DNA of 64,000 bases from positions 186,001-250,000 of the forward strand of contig NZ_JALGQH010000001.1 of the NCBI RefSeq assembly GCF_022810305.1. Reading direction: 5' to 3'. The position numbers and the translations under genes were made by a program. Origin of the DNA: Rhodococcus sp. ARC_M6. Its GTDB lineage: Bacteria; Actinomycetota; Actinomycetes; Mycobacteriales; Mycobacteriaceae. Under the pieces are notes generated by a model. That model worked only from the letters and a program-made list of their open reading frames with translations, searched no databases and was not told the DNA's origin. Positions 55,058 through 62,062 of this stretch are shown piece after piece (the first letter of the stretch is position 1; each line of letters begins with the position of its first letter).

Positions 55058-56400
55058 GCGCCCAGCAGGCTCTGGCCGCAGACGCGAACAACCTGCGCCG
55101 TAACAGCATTGGAGGCCGGGCTGGCGAAGTAGGCGACTGTTTCCGCGACGTCGACGGTCTGGCCTCCCTGCAGGAGGGAGCTCATGCGACGGCCGGCTTC
55201 GCGGGTGGCGAAGGGAATGGCTGCAGTCATGGCGGTTTCGATGAAGCCCGGTGCGACTGCGTTGATGGTGATGTTCTTTTTCGCCAGGACAGGAGCTTCG
55301 GCGTGGACAAGGCCGATGACGCCGGCCTTGGATGTGCCGTAGTTGGTCTGGCCGCGGTTACCCGCGATGCCGGCGATGGAGGACACGTCGACGACGCGGC
55401 CACCATCCTTGAGGGCGCCCTTCTCGACGAGGTACTCGGTGATCTTCTGCGGTGCAAGAAGATTGACGTTCATGACCATGTTCCAGCGGCCTTCGTCCAT
55501 GTTGGCGAGGGTCTTGTCACGGGTGATGCCGGCGTTGTGGACGATGATGTCTGCTCCGCCGTGACGCTCGAGCAGGTGTGCAGCGAGAACCTCGGCTGCG
55601 TCGGCTGCGGTGACGTCGAGAGCCAACGACGTGCCACCGACCTTGTTGGCCGTGGCCGAAAGTTCTGCTCCCGAAGAGGGAATGTCGGCGCAGATCACGT
55701 GTGCGCCGTCGCGGGCGAGAACCTCGGCGATGGTGGCGCCGATACCGCGGGCTGCGCCGGTGACAACGGCGACCTTGCCGTCGAGCGGCTTGTCCCAGTT
55801 GGCCGGGGCGACTGAATCTTGCGCTCCGACGACGATGACCTGGCCGTCGACAAATGCTGACTTGGCCGAAAGAAGAAAGCGCAGAGTCGATTCGACGCCC
55901 GAGAGGCCGGTGGAAGCCTTGGGGGAGACGTAGACGAGCTGAGCCGTGGAGCCGCGCTTGATTTCCTTGCCGACGCTGCGAGTGAAACCTTCGAGAGCGC
56001 GCTGCGCGACGTGTTCGTCGACGCTGGACGTCTCTTCAGGTGTCGTGCCGAGAACGACGACGCGAGCGGACGGTGCGAGGTTGCGGATCACGGGCTGGAA
56101 GAACTCGAACAGTTGCTCGAGTTCGGTAACCTGTGTGATTCCGGTGGCGTCGAATACCAGTCCGCCGAAGCTGGTGTCATGTGCCTGTGCGGCGGGGTAG
56201 TCGGAGAGCAGGACGCGCAACGGTTCTGCGAGTCGACCCTTGCCGCCGATGAGGACCGGTCCGGCGAGCGGGGGTTCGCCGGCCTTGTAACGGCGCAGGT
56301 TCTCGGGCCTGGGAAGGCCGGCCTTCGACGCGATGAACGCGCCGGGGGCGGACGAGAGGAACTGTGAATAGAGGTCGGGAGCTCCCTTGCTGGCTGCCAC
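55054..56400 (-). CDS. fabG4: 3-oxoacyl-thioester reductase FabG4
   Basis: A 448-residue high-molecular-weight FabG. The N-terminal 200 residues are a flavodoxin-like, degenerate domain. The C-terminal SDR domain has [20 protein letters not shown] for cofactor binding and the catalytic Ser/Tyr/Lys in [17 protein letters not shown]. FabG4 proteins prefer NADH and reduce 3-oxoacyl-CoA. GTG 56400 is selected, behind AGGTAGGA, giving [11 protein letters not shown] and family length (M. tuberculosis about 454). The divergent promoter shared with fadA2 contains the TetR-type operator. Confidence 0.92.
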   Translation of the reverse strand: MAASKGAPDLYSQFLSSAPGAFIASKAGLPRPENLRRYKAGEPPLAGPVLIGGKGRLAEPLRVLLSDYPAAQAHDTSFGGLVFDATGITQVTELEQLFEFFQPVIRNLAPSARVVVLGTTPEETSSVDEHVAQRALEGFTRSVGKEIKRGSTAQLVYVSPKASTGLSGVESTLRFLLSAKSAFVDGQVIVVGAQDSVAPANWDKPLDGKVAVVTGAARGIGATIAEVLARDGAHVICADIPSSGAELSATANKVGGTSLALDVTAADAAEVLAAHLLERHGGADIIVHNAGITRDKTLANMDEGRWNMVMNVNLLAPQKITEYLVEKGALKDGGRVVDVSSIAGIAGNRGQTNYGTSKAGVIGLVHAEAPVLAKKNITINAVAPGFIETAMTAAIPFATREAGRRMSSLLQGGQTVDVAETVAYFASPASNAVTAQVVRVCGQSLLGA

Positions 56401-56472
56401 GGTCCTACCTTCTGTTGTGTTTCGGCATGTCGGGCACCGGGCGTTCGAATTGAACGCGGCGATAGACAAGTA

Positions 56473-56490
56473 ACTTACTACTGAGTAAGA
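56473..56490. promoter_or_regulatory. TetR operator 2 (fabG4/fadA2 divergent promoter)
   Basis: ACTTACTACTGAGTAAGA contains CTTACT/AGTAAG perfect arms with a 4-bp centre. It matches the site in front of the TetR gene at CTTAC, GAGTAAGA and spacing. The TAAGAATAG part can be a -10 box for fadA2. It lies 42-59 bases upstream of fadA2 GTG and 73-90 bases upstream of fabG4. Confidence 0.75.
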
Positions 56491-56531
56491 ATAGTCTTCA
56501 ACAGGTAATCGCACCATCCTTGGAGACGCAA

Positions 56532-57896
56532 GTGACCAGCAAAGCCCGTTCAAACGCAAAGCCCCGCGCGACTGGCGCCACAACCGCCACGCCTGCCGCA
56601 ACTGCTGCCAAGTCTGCAGGTCAGCGCCGCCGCGTCGCCATCGTCGGTGGCAATCGCATTCCTTTTGCCCGCTCGGACAGGGCATACGCGCAGGCGTCCA
56701 ACCAAGATATGTTCACGGCCACGCTCGACGGTCTGGTGAGTCGTTTCAACTTGCAGGACGAGCAGCTCGGCCTGGTCGTCGGCGGCGCCGTTCTCAAGCA
56801 CAGTCGTGATTTCAATCTCATCCGCGAGTCAGTTCTCGGTAGCGCGCTGAGCCCGTACACGCCGGCCTACGACCTCCAGCAGGCCTGCGGAACCGGCTTG
56901 CAGTCGATCATCGCCGTCGGCGACGCCATTTCGGCGGGTCGCATCGATTCCGGTATCGGCGGCGGTACCGACACCACGTCGGACGCCCCCATCGGCGTCA
57001 ACGACCAGGCTCGCGAGTTCCTGCTCTCCCTCAACCGGGCAAAGTCGACGGGCGATCGCATCAAGCTCCTCGGCAACGTCCGTGCGGGCATGCTCGGCCT
57101 CGAGATTCCGCGCAACGGCGAGCCTCGCACCGGCAAGTCGATGGGCGATCACGCTGCCATCACGGCCAAGGAATTCGGTGTCAAGCGCGAAGACCAGGAT
57201 GAAATGGCCGCCGCGAGCCACAAGAACATGGCCGCTGCCTACGACCGCGGATTCTTCGACGACCTCGTCACGCCGTTCCTGGGCCTGACCCGCGACGACA
57301 ACTTGCGTCCCGGTTCCACGGTGGAGAAGCTCTCCACCCTCAAGCCGGTATTCGGCACCAAGCTCGGCGACGCCACCATGACGGCCGGCAACTCGACGCC
57401 GCTCACCGACGGTGCGTCGGCGGTACTGCTCTCGACGGACGAGTGGGCCGCGGAACGTAATCTTCCGGTCCTCGCTCACCTGGTCGATTCCGAGACCGCA
57501 GCCGTCGATTACGTCCACGGCAAGGACGGTCTGTTGATGGCGCCGACGTACGCGATCCCGCGTTTGCTGGCGCGCAACGGGCTCACACTGCAGGACTTCG
57601 ATTACTACGAGATCCACGAAGCATTTGCATCGGTAGTTCTCGCAACGTTGCAGGCCTTCGAATCGGACGAGTACTGCAAGGAGCGTCTGGGTCTCGACGG
57701 CGCTCTCGGTTCGATCGATCGCAGCAAACTCAACGTCAACGGTTCGTCGTTGGCTGCAGGTCATCCGTTTGCTGCGACGGGTGGACGGATTGTGGCGTCA
57801 CTCGCAAAGATGCTCGCGGAGAAGGGTTCAGGCCGCGGCCTCATCTCGATCTGCGCAGCCGGCGGACAGGGTGTCACCGCGATCATCGAGCGGTAA
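56532..57896 (+). CDS. fadA2: acetyl-CoA acetyltransferase (thiolase)
   Basis: A 454-residue thiolase. The nucleophile Cys119 is in QQACGTGLQ, the catalytic His in [10 protein letters not shown], and the second Cys (about 441) in [19 protein letters not shown] is also typical. It cleaves or forms 3-oxoacyl-CoA. A basic, Ala/Thr-rich N-terminal extension of about 35 residues precedes the fold. GTG 56532 with GGAG is chosen over TTG 56520. It is divergent from fabG4 and shares its operator. A fadE5 gene, recalled as following in M. tuberculosis, is not present here. Confidence 0.92.
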   Translation: MTSKARSNAKPRATGATTATPAATAAKSAGQRRRVAIVGGNRIPFARSDRAYAQASNQDMFTATLDGLVSRFNLQDEQLGLVVGGAVLKHSRDFNLIRESVLGSALSPYTPAYDLQQACGTGLQSIIAVGDAISAGRIDSGIGGGTDTTSDAPIGVNDQAREFLLSLNRAKSTGDRIKLLGNVRAGMLGLEIPRNGEPRTGKSMGDHAAITAKEFGVKREDQDEMAAASHKNMAAAYDRGFFDDLVTPFLGLTRDDNLRPGSTVEKLSTLKPVFGTKLGDATMTAGNSTPLTDGASAVLLSTDEWAAERNLPVLAHLVDSETAAVDYVHGKDGLLMAPTYAIPRLLARNGLTLQDFDYYEIHEAFASVVLATLQAFESDEYCKERLGLDGALGSIDRSKLNVNGSSLAAGHPFAATGGRIVASLAKMLAEKGSGRGLISICAAGGQGVTAIIER

Positions 57897-57955
57897 AGCT
57901 TGGGCGTTGAAAACTGTGCTCACCTGCAGTGATCATCGCCAGTGGCGTAGATTTC

Positions 57956-57988
57956 GGGGATCCGGCGGCGAGGGGTGGTCGGATCCCC
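57956..57988 (+). terminator. fadA2 terminator
   Basis: GGGGATCCG pairs perfectly with CGGATCCCC around a 15-nt loop, and a TATTTTTTT run follows about 25 bases later. It lies 60 bases after the fadA2 stop. Confidence 0.7.
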
Positions 57989-58020
57989 GCAATCTTTCAC
58001 AAATATTTTTTTCGCAGATG

Positions 58021-58100
58021 TAACGCTGACGGATAGCTACCGATAATCAAGACAGCCCCGTGCTGCTGCCTGACCCCCGACCTGGCAGCAACGCGGGGCT
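58021..58100 (+). promoter_or_regulatory. promoter-like box and C-rich-loop hairpin upstream of the VanW gene
   Basis: A GATAAT -10-like box (about 58042-58047) is followed at once by a hairpin at 58054-58100. AGCCCCG pairs with CGGGGCT and, inside it, TGCTGCC with GGCAGCA, nearly one continuous 17-bp stem, closed by a loop containing CCCCC. It could be the 5' leader structure of the VanW mRNA or a short RNA ending in its own terminator. Confidence 0.45.
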
Positions 58101-58176
58101 CTCGTATGTCCAGATAGTCTGTAAGGCAGTTGTCGGTATGCGCCGCAGCCCGGTCGATGCAGCGAGGAGTCAACGA

Positions 58177-60177
58177 GTGAGTGACGCAGACGGTTCGCCA
58201 CCCGAAGAAACAGACAGTGTGGACGGATCTGAAACAGGCTCTGACTCAACCGCGGACTCAACCGCGGACTCAACCGCGGACTCAACCGCGGACTCAACCG
58301 CGGACTCAACCGCGGACTCAACCGCGGACTCAACCGCGGACTCCGCGATCGTCTCGGATGAATCGGCCAACGAGATCACGACGGTCATCCCCGCGGTGCC
58401 GGCCTATGTTCAGCAGTTCGAGCCGACTCAGCAGTTCGAGCCGACCCCGCAGTTCGAGCCTGTGGTTCGAGAACCGGAGTCCGTTCCCGAAACGCCGACG
58501 GCGCCCTCACGACCCTGGGTCAAACCGGCACTGATCGTTGCCGGAATCTTCGCGGTCGGTGTGCTTGCTTACGGGGTGGACGTGTTCACGTCTTCCGGAA
58601 ATACGCCCCGGGGAACTCAGGTCGCCGGCATCGATATCGGTAACCTCTCGCCGGCTGATGCCGAGATCGTCCTGCGGTCCGAGCTCGGTCCACGACTCGT
58701 TGAACCGGTCGCGGTCAGTGCCGACGGTTCCGATTCCCAGATCATCCCGGCGTCGGCCGGAATCGACGTGGACTGGTCGGCGACGTTGGCGGGCGTGAAT
58801 GCGCAACCGCTCAATCCGATCACTCGAATCACGTCGTTCTTCACCTCGCGTGAGGTGCCGGTAGTTTCGACGGTTGACGAGGCGGCCTTGGACGCGTCGA
58901 TGGCTGTTGTTGCGGCGAACAGTGACCGGGCTCCGATCGAAGGTGCGATTGTCATCGCCGATGGACAGGCGTCGGGCGTGTCGCCGGTGGTGGGTCGCGC
59001 ACTTGATCTTCCCGGTGCTGCGTCGACTTTCACGAGGGAATGGTCCGACGGCAATATTGTCGTCTTGCCGGTCGACGACATTCCGGTAACCGTGACGCAG
59101 GCCGGAGTTGACAGCGCCCTCAAAGATGTTGCTCAGCCGGCAGTCTCCGGCGAGATCGTGGTCAACGGACGCGACGGCAAGGAAGCGACCATCGGCGTCG
59201 CGCAGATCGGCGAGATCCTGACGTTCACTCCTGACGGCTCGGGAGGCTTGTCGCCGCAGTACAACACGGACGCGGCGATCAAGATCCTGGCGCCGCAACT
59301 GGTGTCGACAGAAGTTCAGCCTAAGAATGCATCGATCACTCTCGCCGGCGGTAAGCCCGCCGTTGTCCCGGGAGTTGTCGGTGATCTGATCAACTGGCCC
59401 GAAACCGTCAAGGACCTTCCGGTTCTTCTGAGTAGTACAGCTTCTCGGGCAACTCCGGCGGTGTACGAGCAGGTTCCGCCGGCTCTCACCACCGAGGCTG
59501 CGGAGGATCTCGGTATCAAGGAAGTCATCAGCGAATACACCACCGGCGGCTTCGAATATGCGTCCGGCGTGAACATCGCGCTGGCCGCATCGGCCATCAA
59601 CGGCGCGATCGTCAAGCCAGGCGAGACTTTCTCGTTCAACGAATTCACGGGTCCGCGCGGAGCAGCCCAGGGATATGTGGAATCGGGCATCATCAACAAC
59701 GGTCGCCCGGACAAGGCTGTCGGCGGTGGTATCAGCCAGCTGGCGACGACGCTCTACAACGCCACCTATTTTGCCGGGATGGACGACATCGCCCACACCG
59801 AGCACAGCTACTACATCTCGCGGTACCCGGCGGCGCGTGAGGCGACGATCTTCGACGGAGCCATCGACCTGCAGTTCCGCAATCCTTCGAAGACTGGCGT
59901 GATGATCGAAACCGTCACGACGTCTTCGCAAGTGACGGTTCGGATCTGGGGAACCAAGACCGTCGACGTGGAGTCGATTACCGGTCCGCGTACGTCACCC
60001 ACGTCACCGAGCACCGTGGTGTTGCCCAAGGGGCCGGGGTGTGTGCCGTCCAGTGGCGCGCCCGGATTCACCACGAGCGATACCCGTGTGATCACCGATC
60101 ACGCCACCGGCGCAGAGATTTCCCGCAACACTCGCACCGTCAAATACGATCCGGTTCCGATCGTGAAGTGCGAGTAG
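58177..60177 (+). CDS. VanW-domain membrane-anchored peptidoglycan-associated protein
   Basis: A 666-residue protein (GTG start, GAGGAG upstream). Order: acidic cytosolic tail with eight DSTA repeats (residues 23-54) and three QFEP units; one membrane helix (about 117-136); two PG_binding_4-like domains in the extracytoplasmic region; and a VanW domain containing VKPGETFSFNEFTGPRG, GYVESGIINNGR and GGGISQLATTLYNATYFAGMDD. VanW-family proteins occur with wall-binding domains, and the catalytic role is unresolved. It is expected to sit on the outer face of the membrane near the cell wall. Confidence 0.88.
   Translation: MSDADGSPPEETDSVDGSETGSDSTADSTADSTADSTADSTADSTADSTADSTADSAIVSDESANEITTVIPAVPAYVQQFEPTQQFEPTPQFEPVVREPESVPETPTAPSRPWVKPALIVAGIFAVGVLAYGVDVFTSSGNTPRGTQVAGIDIGNLSPADAEIVLRSELGPRLVEPVAVSADGSDSQIIPASAGIDVDWSATLAGVNAQPLNPITRITSFFTSREVPVVSTVDEAALDASMAVVAANSDRAPIEGAIVIADGQASGVSPVVGRALDLPGAASTFTREWSDGNIVVLPVDDIPVTVTQAGVDSALKDVAQPAVSGEIVVNGRDGKEATIGVAQIGEILTFTPDGSGGLSPQYNTDAAIKILAPQLVSTEVQPKNASITLAGGKPAVVPGVVGDLINWPETVKDLPVLLSSTASRATPAVYEQVPPALTTEAAEDLGIKEVISEYTTGGFEYASGVNIALAASAINGAIVKPGETFSFNEFTGPRGAAQGYVESGIINNGRPDKAVGGGISQLATTLYNATYFAGMDDIAHTEHSYYISRYPAAREATIFDGAIDLQFRNPSKTGVMIETVTTSSQVTVRIWGTKTVDVESITGPRTSPTSPSTVVLPKGPGCVPSSGAPGFTTSDTRVITDHATGAEISRNTRTVKYDPVPIVKCE
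58243..58338 (+). repeat. eight perfect 12-bp tandem repeats in the VanW gene
   Basis: The unit GACTCAACCGCG is repeated eight times without a mismatch, encoding DSTA eight times in the cytosolic tail. The unit length is a multiple of three, so copy-number change keeps the frame. Confidence 0.95.
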
Positions 60178-60184
60178 GAAACTG

Positions 60185-61168
60185 CTACTTACCCACTAGC
60201 GGCCCGAGCGTGCGGCCCGCGAGGTCCACGATGCCCGGCTCGTCGCCATTGGTGATGAGGTTGATGACGATTCCGTCGATGCCGTGGTCGAGGATGCGCG
60301 TCTGAACCTGCTCGGCAACGTCGTCAGGGCTGCCGACGAAGTGGCGTTCGGTGGCCTTGGCGACTACGTCCGCCGGCGCGGTGGTGATGTCGAGTCCGCG
60401 CTCGGCCATGAATGCAGCCTGCTGCGCGCGGGCCTTGTCGCCGTCCTCGTCGATCATCATGAAGGTCAGGAAGCTGGTTTCGAGGGTGGCGCGGTCGCGT
60501 CCCGCCTCGTCACATCGCGCTGCGAGCGCTTCCATCTTGCGGGGCAACTCGGACGGATCGCAGATGATGTTGAGGTGGTCTGCGAAGCGCGCAGCCAGAC
60601 CGAACGTCTTCTTCTCACCGCCGCCGCCGAGCATAATCGGTAGGTCGTCGCGCACCCGTGGCTCGTTGATTGCTTCCTCGACGTGGTACCACTTGCCGTC
60701 GAAGGTGGGGCGTTGTCCGCGGAGCATCGGTTGAATGATCTGGAGGGCTTCATCGAGTTTCTGGAAGCGTTCGGTAAAGGTGCCGAATTCGTAGCCGAAG
60801 GAGTTGTGCTCGAGTTCGAACCAGCCCGCGCCGATGCCGAGAATTGCACGCCCGCCGCTCACCACGTCGAGAGTGGTCACCGTTTTCGCGAGCATCGGCG
60901 GGTTTCGGTAGGTATTGCCCGTGACCAGCGCGGACAGCTGAATCGTGTCGGTAGCCGTCGCCAATGCGGAGAGGGCTGAGTAGGCCTCGAGCATCGGGGC
61001 GTCGGGGGCACCGATTCCGGGGAGTTGGTAGAAGTGATCCATGACGAAGGCGGTGTCGAAACCTGCGGCTTCGGCTTCGCGGGCCTGCGCTATGACGGTG
61101 GGGAACAGGTCCTTGACCGGGCCGCCGTAGCTGAAGTTGGGCATCTGGTATCCGAGGCGTGTGCTCAC
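60185..61168 (-). CDS. LLM-class F420-dependent oxidoreductase
   Basis: A 327-residue luciferase-like monooxygenase family protein. The N-terminal strand is LGYQMPNFSYGG; AFVMDHFYQLPGIG, SALVTGNTYRNPPMLAKTVTTLDVVSGGRAILGIGAGW and PIMLGGGGEKKT are strongly typical of F420-binding members. Mycobacteriales use F420 widely, which supports this over FMN. The substrate is unknown. GTG 61168 is chosen; another GTG at 61204 would add 12 residues. Confidence 0.88.
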   Translation of the reverse strand: MSTRLGYQMPNFSYGGPVKDLFPTVIAQAREAEAAGFDTAFVMDHFYQLPGIGAPDAPMLEAYSALSALATATDTIQLSALVTGNTYRNPPMLAKTVTTLDVVSGGRAILGIGAGWFELEHNSFGYEFGTFTERFQKLDEALQIIQPMLRGQRPTFDGKWYHVEEAINEPRVRDDLPIMLGGGGEKKTFGLAARFADHLNIICDPSELPRKMEALAARCDEAGRDRATLETSFLTFMMIDEDGDKARAQQAAFMAERGLDITTAPADVVAKATERHFVGSPDDVAEQVQTRILDHGIDGIVINLITNGDEPGIVDLAGRTLGPLVGK

Positions 61169-61252
61169 CGGTTCGACGGTACTCGCGATCCCGTGACCTG
61201 GCACGACTTTACCAACTCTATGGATTCTGTTGTGCCGGGCAAACTTCGGCGG

Positions 61253-61741
61253 TCAGAGAAGTTCTTCGGCCTCTTCGCGTCGCTTTCCACGTTGCTGGTG
61301 AAGCTTGACGCCTGCGATTGCCAGGCCGCCGCCGACGATCCCACCGATCAGCGCACCGACCCAGGTTGATGATTCTTGGTAGGAATCGAACTTCAGCCGT
61401 GCAATGATGCCGACTGCGGCTACGAGATACAGGGCGATGCTGATCACGACTCGTGGGCGGTTGTAGTTGGACAGTAGATATACATCGACGTCGCGACGGT
61501 TCGCGTAGGCAATCGTGATTACCGAGCCCAGTAGGGCGACGATCAACAGTGCCAGTGAAATCCAGGCTCCGGTCCGGCCCGCAACCCAGGGGAGAATCGC
61601 GGCGCTCACAAACGCAGCCCAGAGGATGCTTTGCAGCGCCACCGCGGATGCTTCGTTCCACACATCGCGCTGCCGTTCGTCGCTATAGAACTCGTCATCC
61701 AAATCTCCGACGAATCGCATTGCCTTCATCATGGTGCTCAT
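61253..61741 (-). CDS. small membrane protein (DUF2178-like) paired with XRE regulator
   Basis: A 162-residue protein with four hydrophobic helices, an acidic N-terminus (MKAMRFVGDLDDEFYSDERQRDVWNEA) and a basic/acidic tail (QQRGKRREEAEELL). The pattern DERxxxVxxxA before the first helix is like DUF2178 proteins, which usually sit beside a short XRE regulator, as here. The ATG overlaps the regulator's TGA, so they are translated together. Function unknown. Confidence 0.8.
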   Translation of the reverse strand: MSTMMKAMRFVGDLDDEFYSDERQRDVWNEASAVALQSILWAAFVSAAILPWVAGRTGAWISLALLIVALLGSVITIAYANRRDVDVYLLSNYNRPRVVISIALYLVAAVGIIARLKFDSYQESSTWVGALIGGIVGGGLAIAGVKLHQQRGKRREEAEELL

Positions 61742-61965
61742 GCTGACTCCTCGACATGTTCCGGTAGCGGAAAGAGTGTTTCGACGGTTGTGCCCAGCGC
61801 GGCAGCCAGGCGAAGTGCCAGGTAGACGCTGGGTGCGTAGTCGCCACGTTCGACGGAGACAATGCTTTGCCGACTCACCTGCCCGGCCGTGGCGAGCTGC
61901 GCTTGCGTGAGTCCGACAAGGCGTCGGTGCTCGCGCACTCGGTTGTCTCCGGCTTTTCCAGGCAT
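61738..61965 (-). CDS. short XRE-family transcriptional regulator
   Basis: A 75-residue single-domain helix-turn-helix protein: NRVREHRRLVGLTQAQLATAGQVSRQSIVSVERGDYAPSVYLALRLAAALG, the YozG-like type. A perfect 15-bp palindrome lies five bases upstream of the ATG, suggesting autoregulation. It forms an operon with the overlapping membrane-protein gene. Confidence 0.9.
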   Translation of the reverse strand: MPGKAGDNRVREHRRLVGLTQAQLATAGQVSRQSIVSVERGDYAPSVYLALRLAAALGTTVETLFPLPEHVEESA

Positions 61966-61970
61966 GGAAA

Positions 61971-61985
61971 AAGTAAAGTTTACTT
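61971..61985. promoter_or_regulatory. palindromic operator at the XRE start codon
   Basis: AAGTAAAGTTTACTT, 7-bp perfect arms around a single G, ends five bases upstream of the XRE ATG. It is the likely autoregulatory site; binding there would cover the transcription start or ribosome-binding site. Confidence 0.65.
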
Positions 61986-62008
61986 GTCATCTTTTGTCAA
62001 GGCGGCGT

Positions 62009-62055
62009 GATTGTGAAGGATTTCGCTCGCTGAGCAGACGAAATCCTTCACAATC
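62009..62055. terminator. long palindrome between YhgE/Pip and XRE genes
   Basis: Perfect 17-bp arms (outer GATTGTGAAGG / CCTTCACAATC) around a 13-nt loop, lying between the XRE promoter and the YhgE/Pip gene's 3' end. Likely ends transcription of the YhgE/Pip gene. Confidence 0.7.
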
Positions 62056-62062
62056 GGAACTC

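Noticed and set aside
58243-58338. Possible CRISPR-like array
   Set aside because: The 12-bp units are contiguous with no spacers and are read in frame as DSTA, so it is a coding tandem repeat.
58507-59931. 474-codon antisense frame within the VanW gene
   Set aside because: Arg/Asp-rich shadow without ribosome-binding site or motif.
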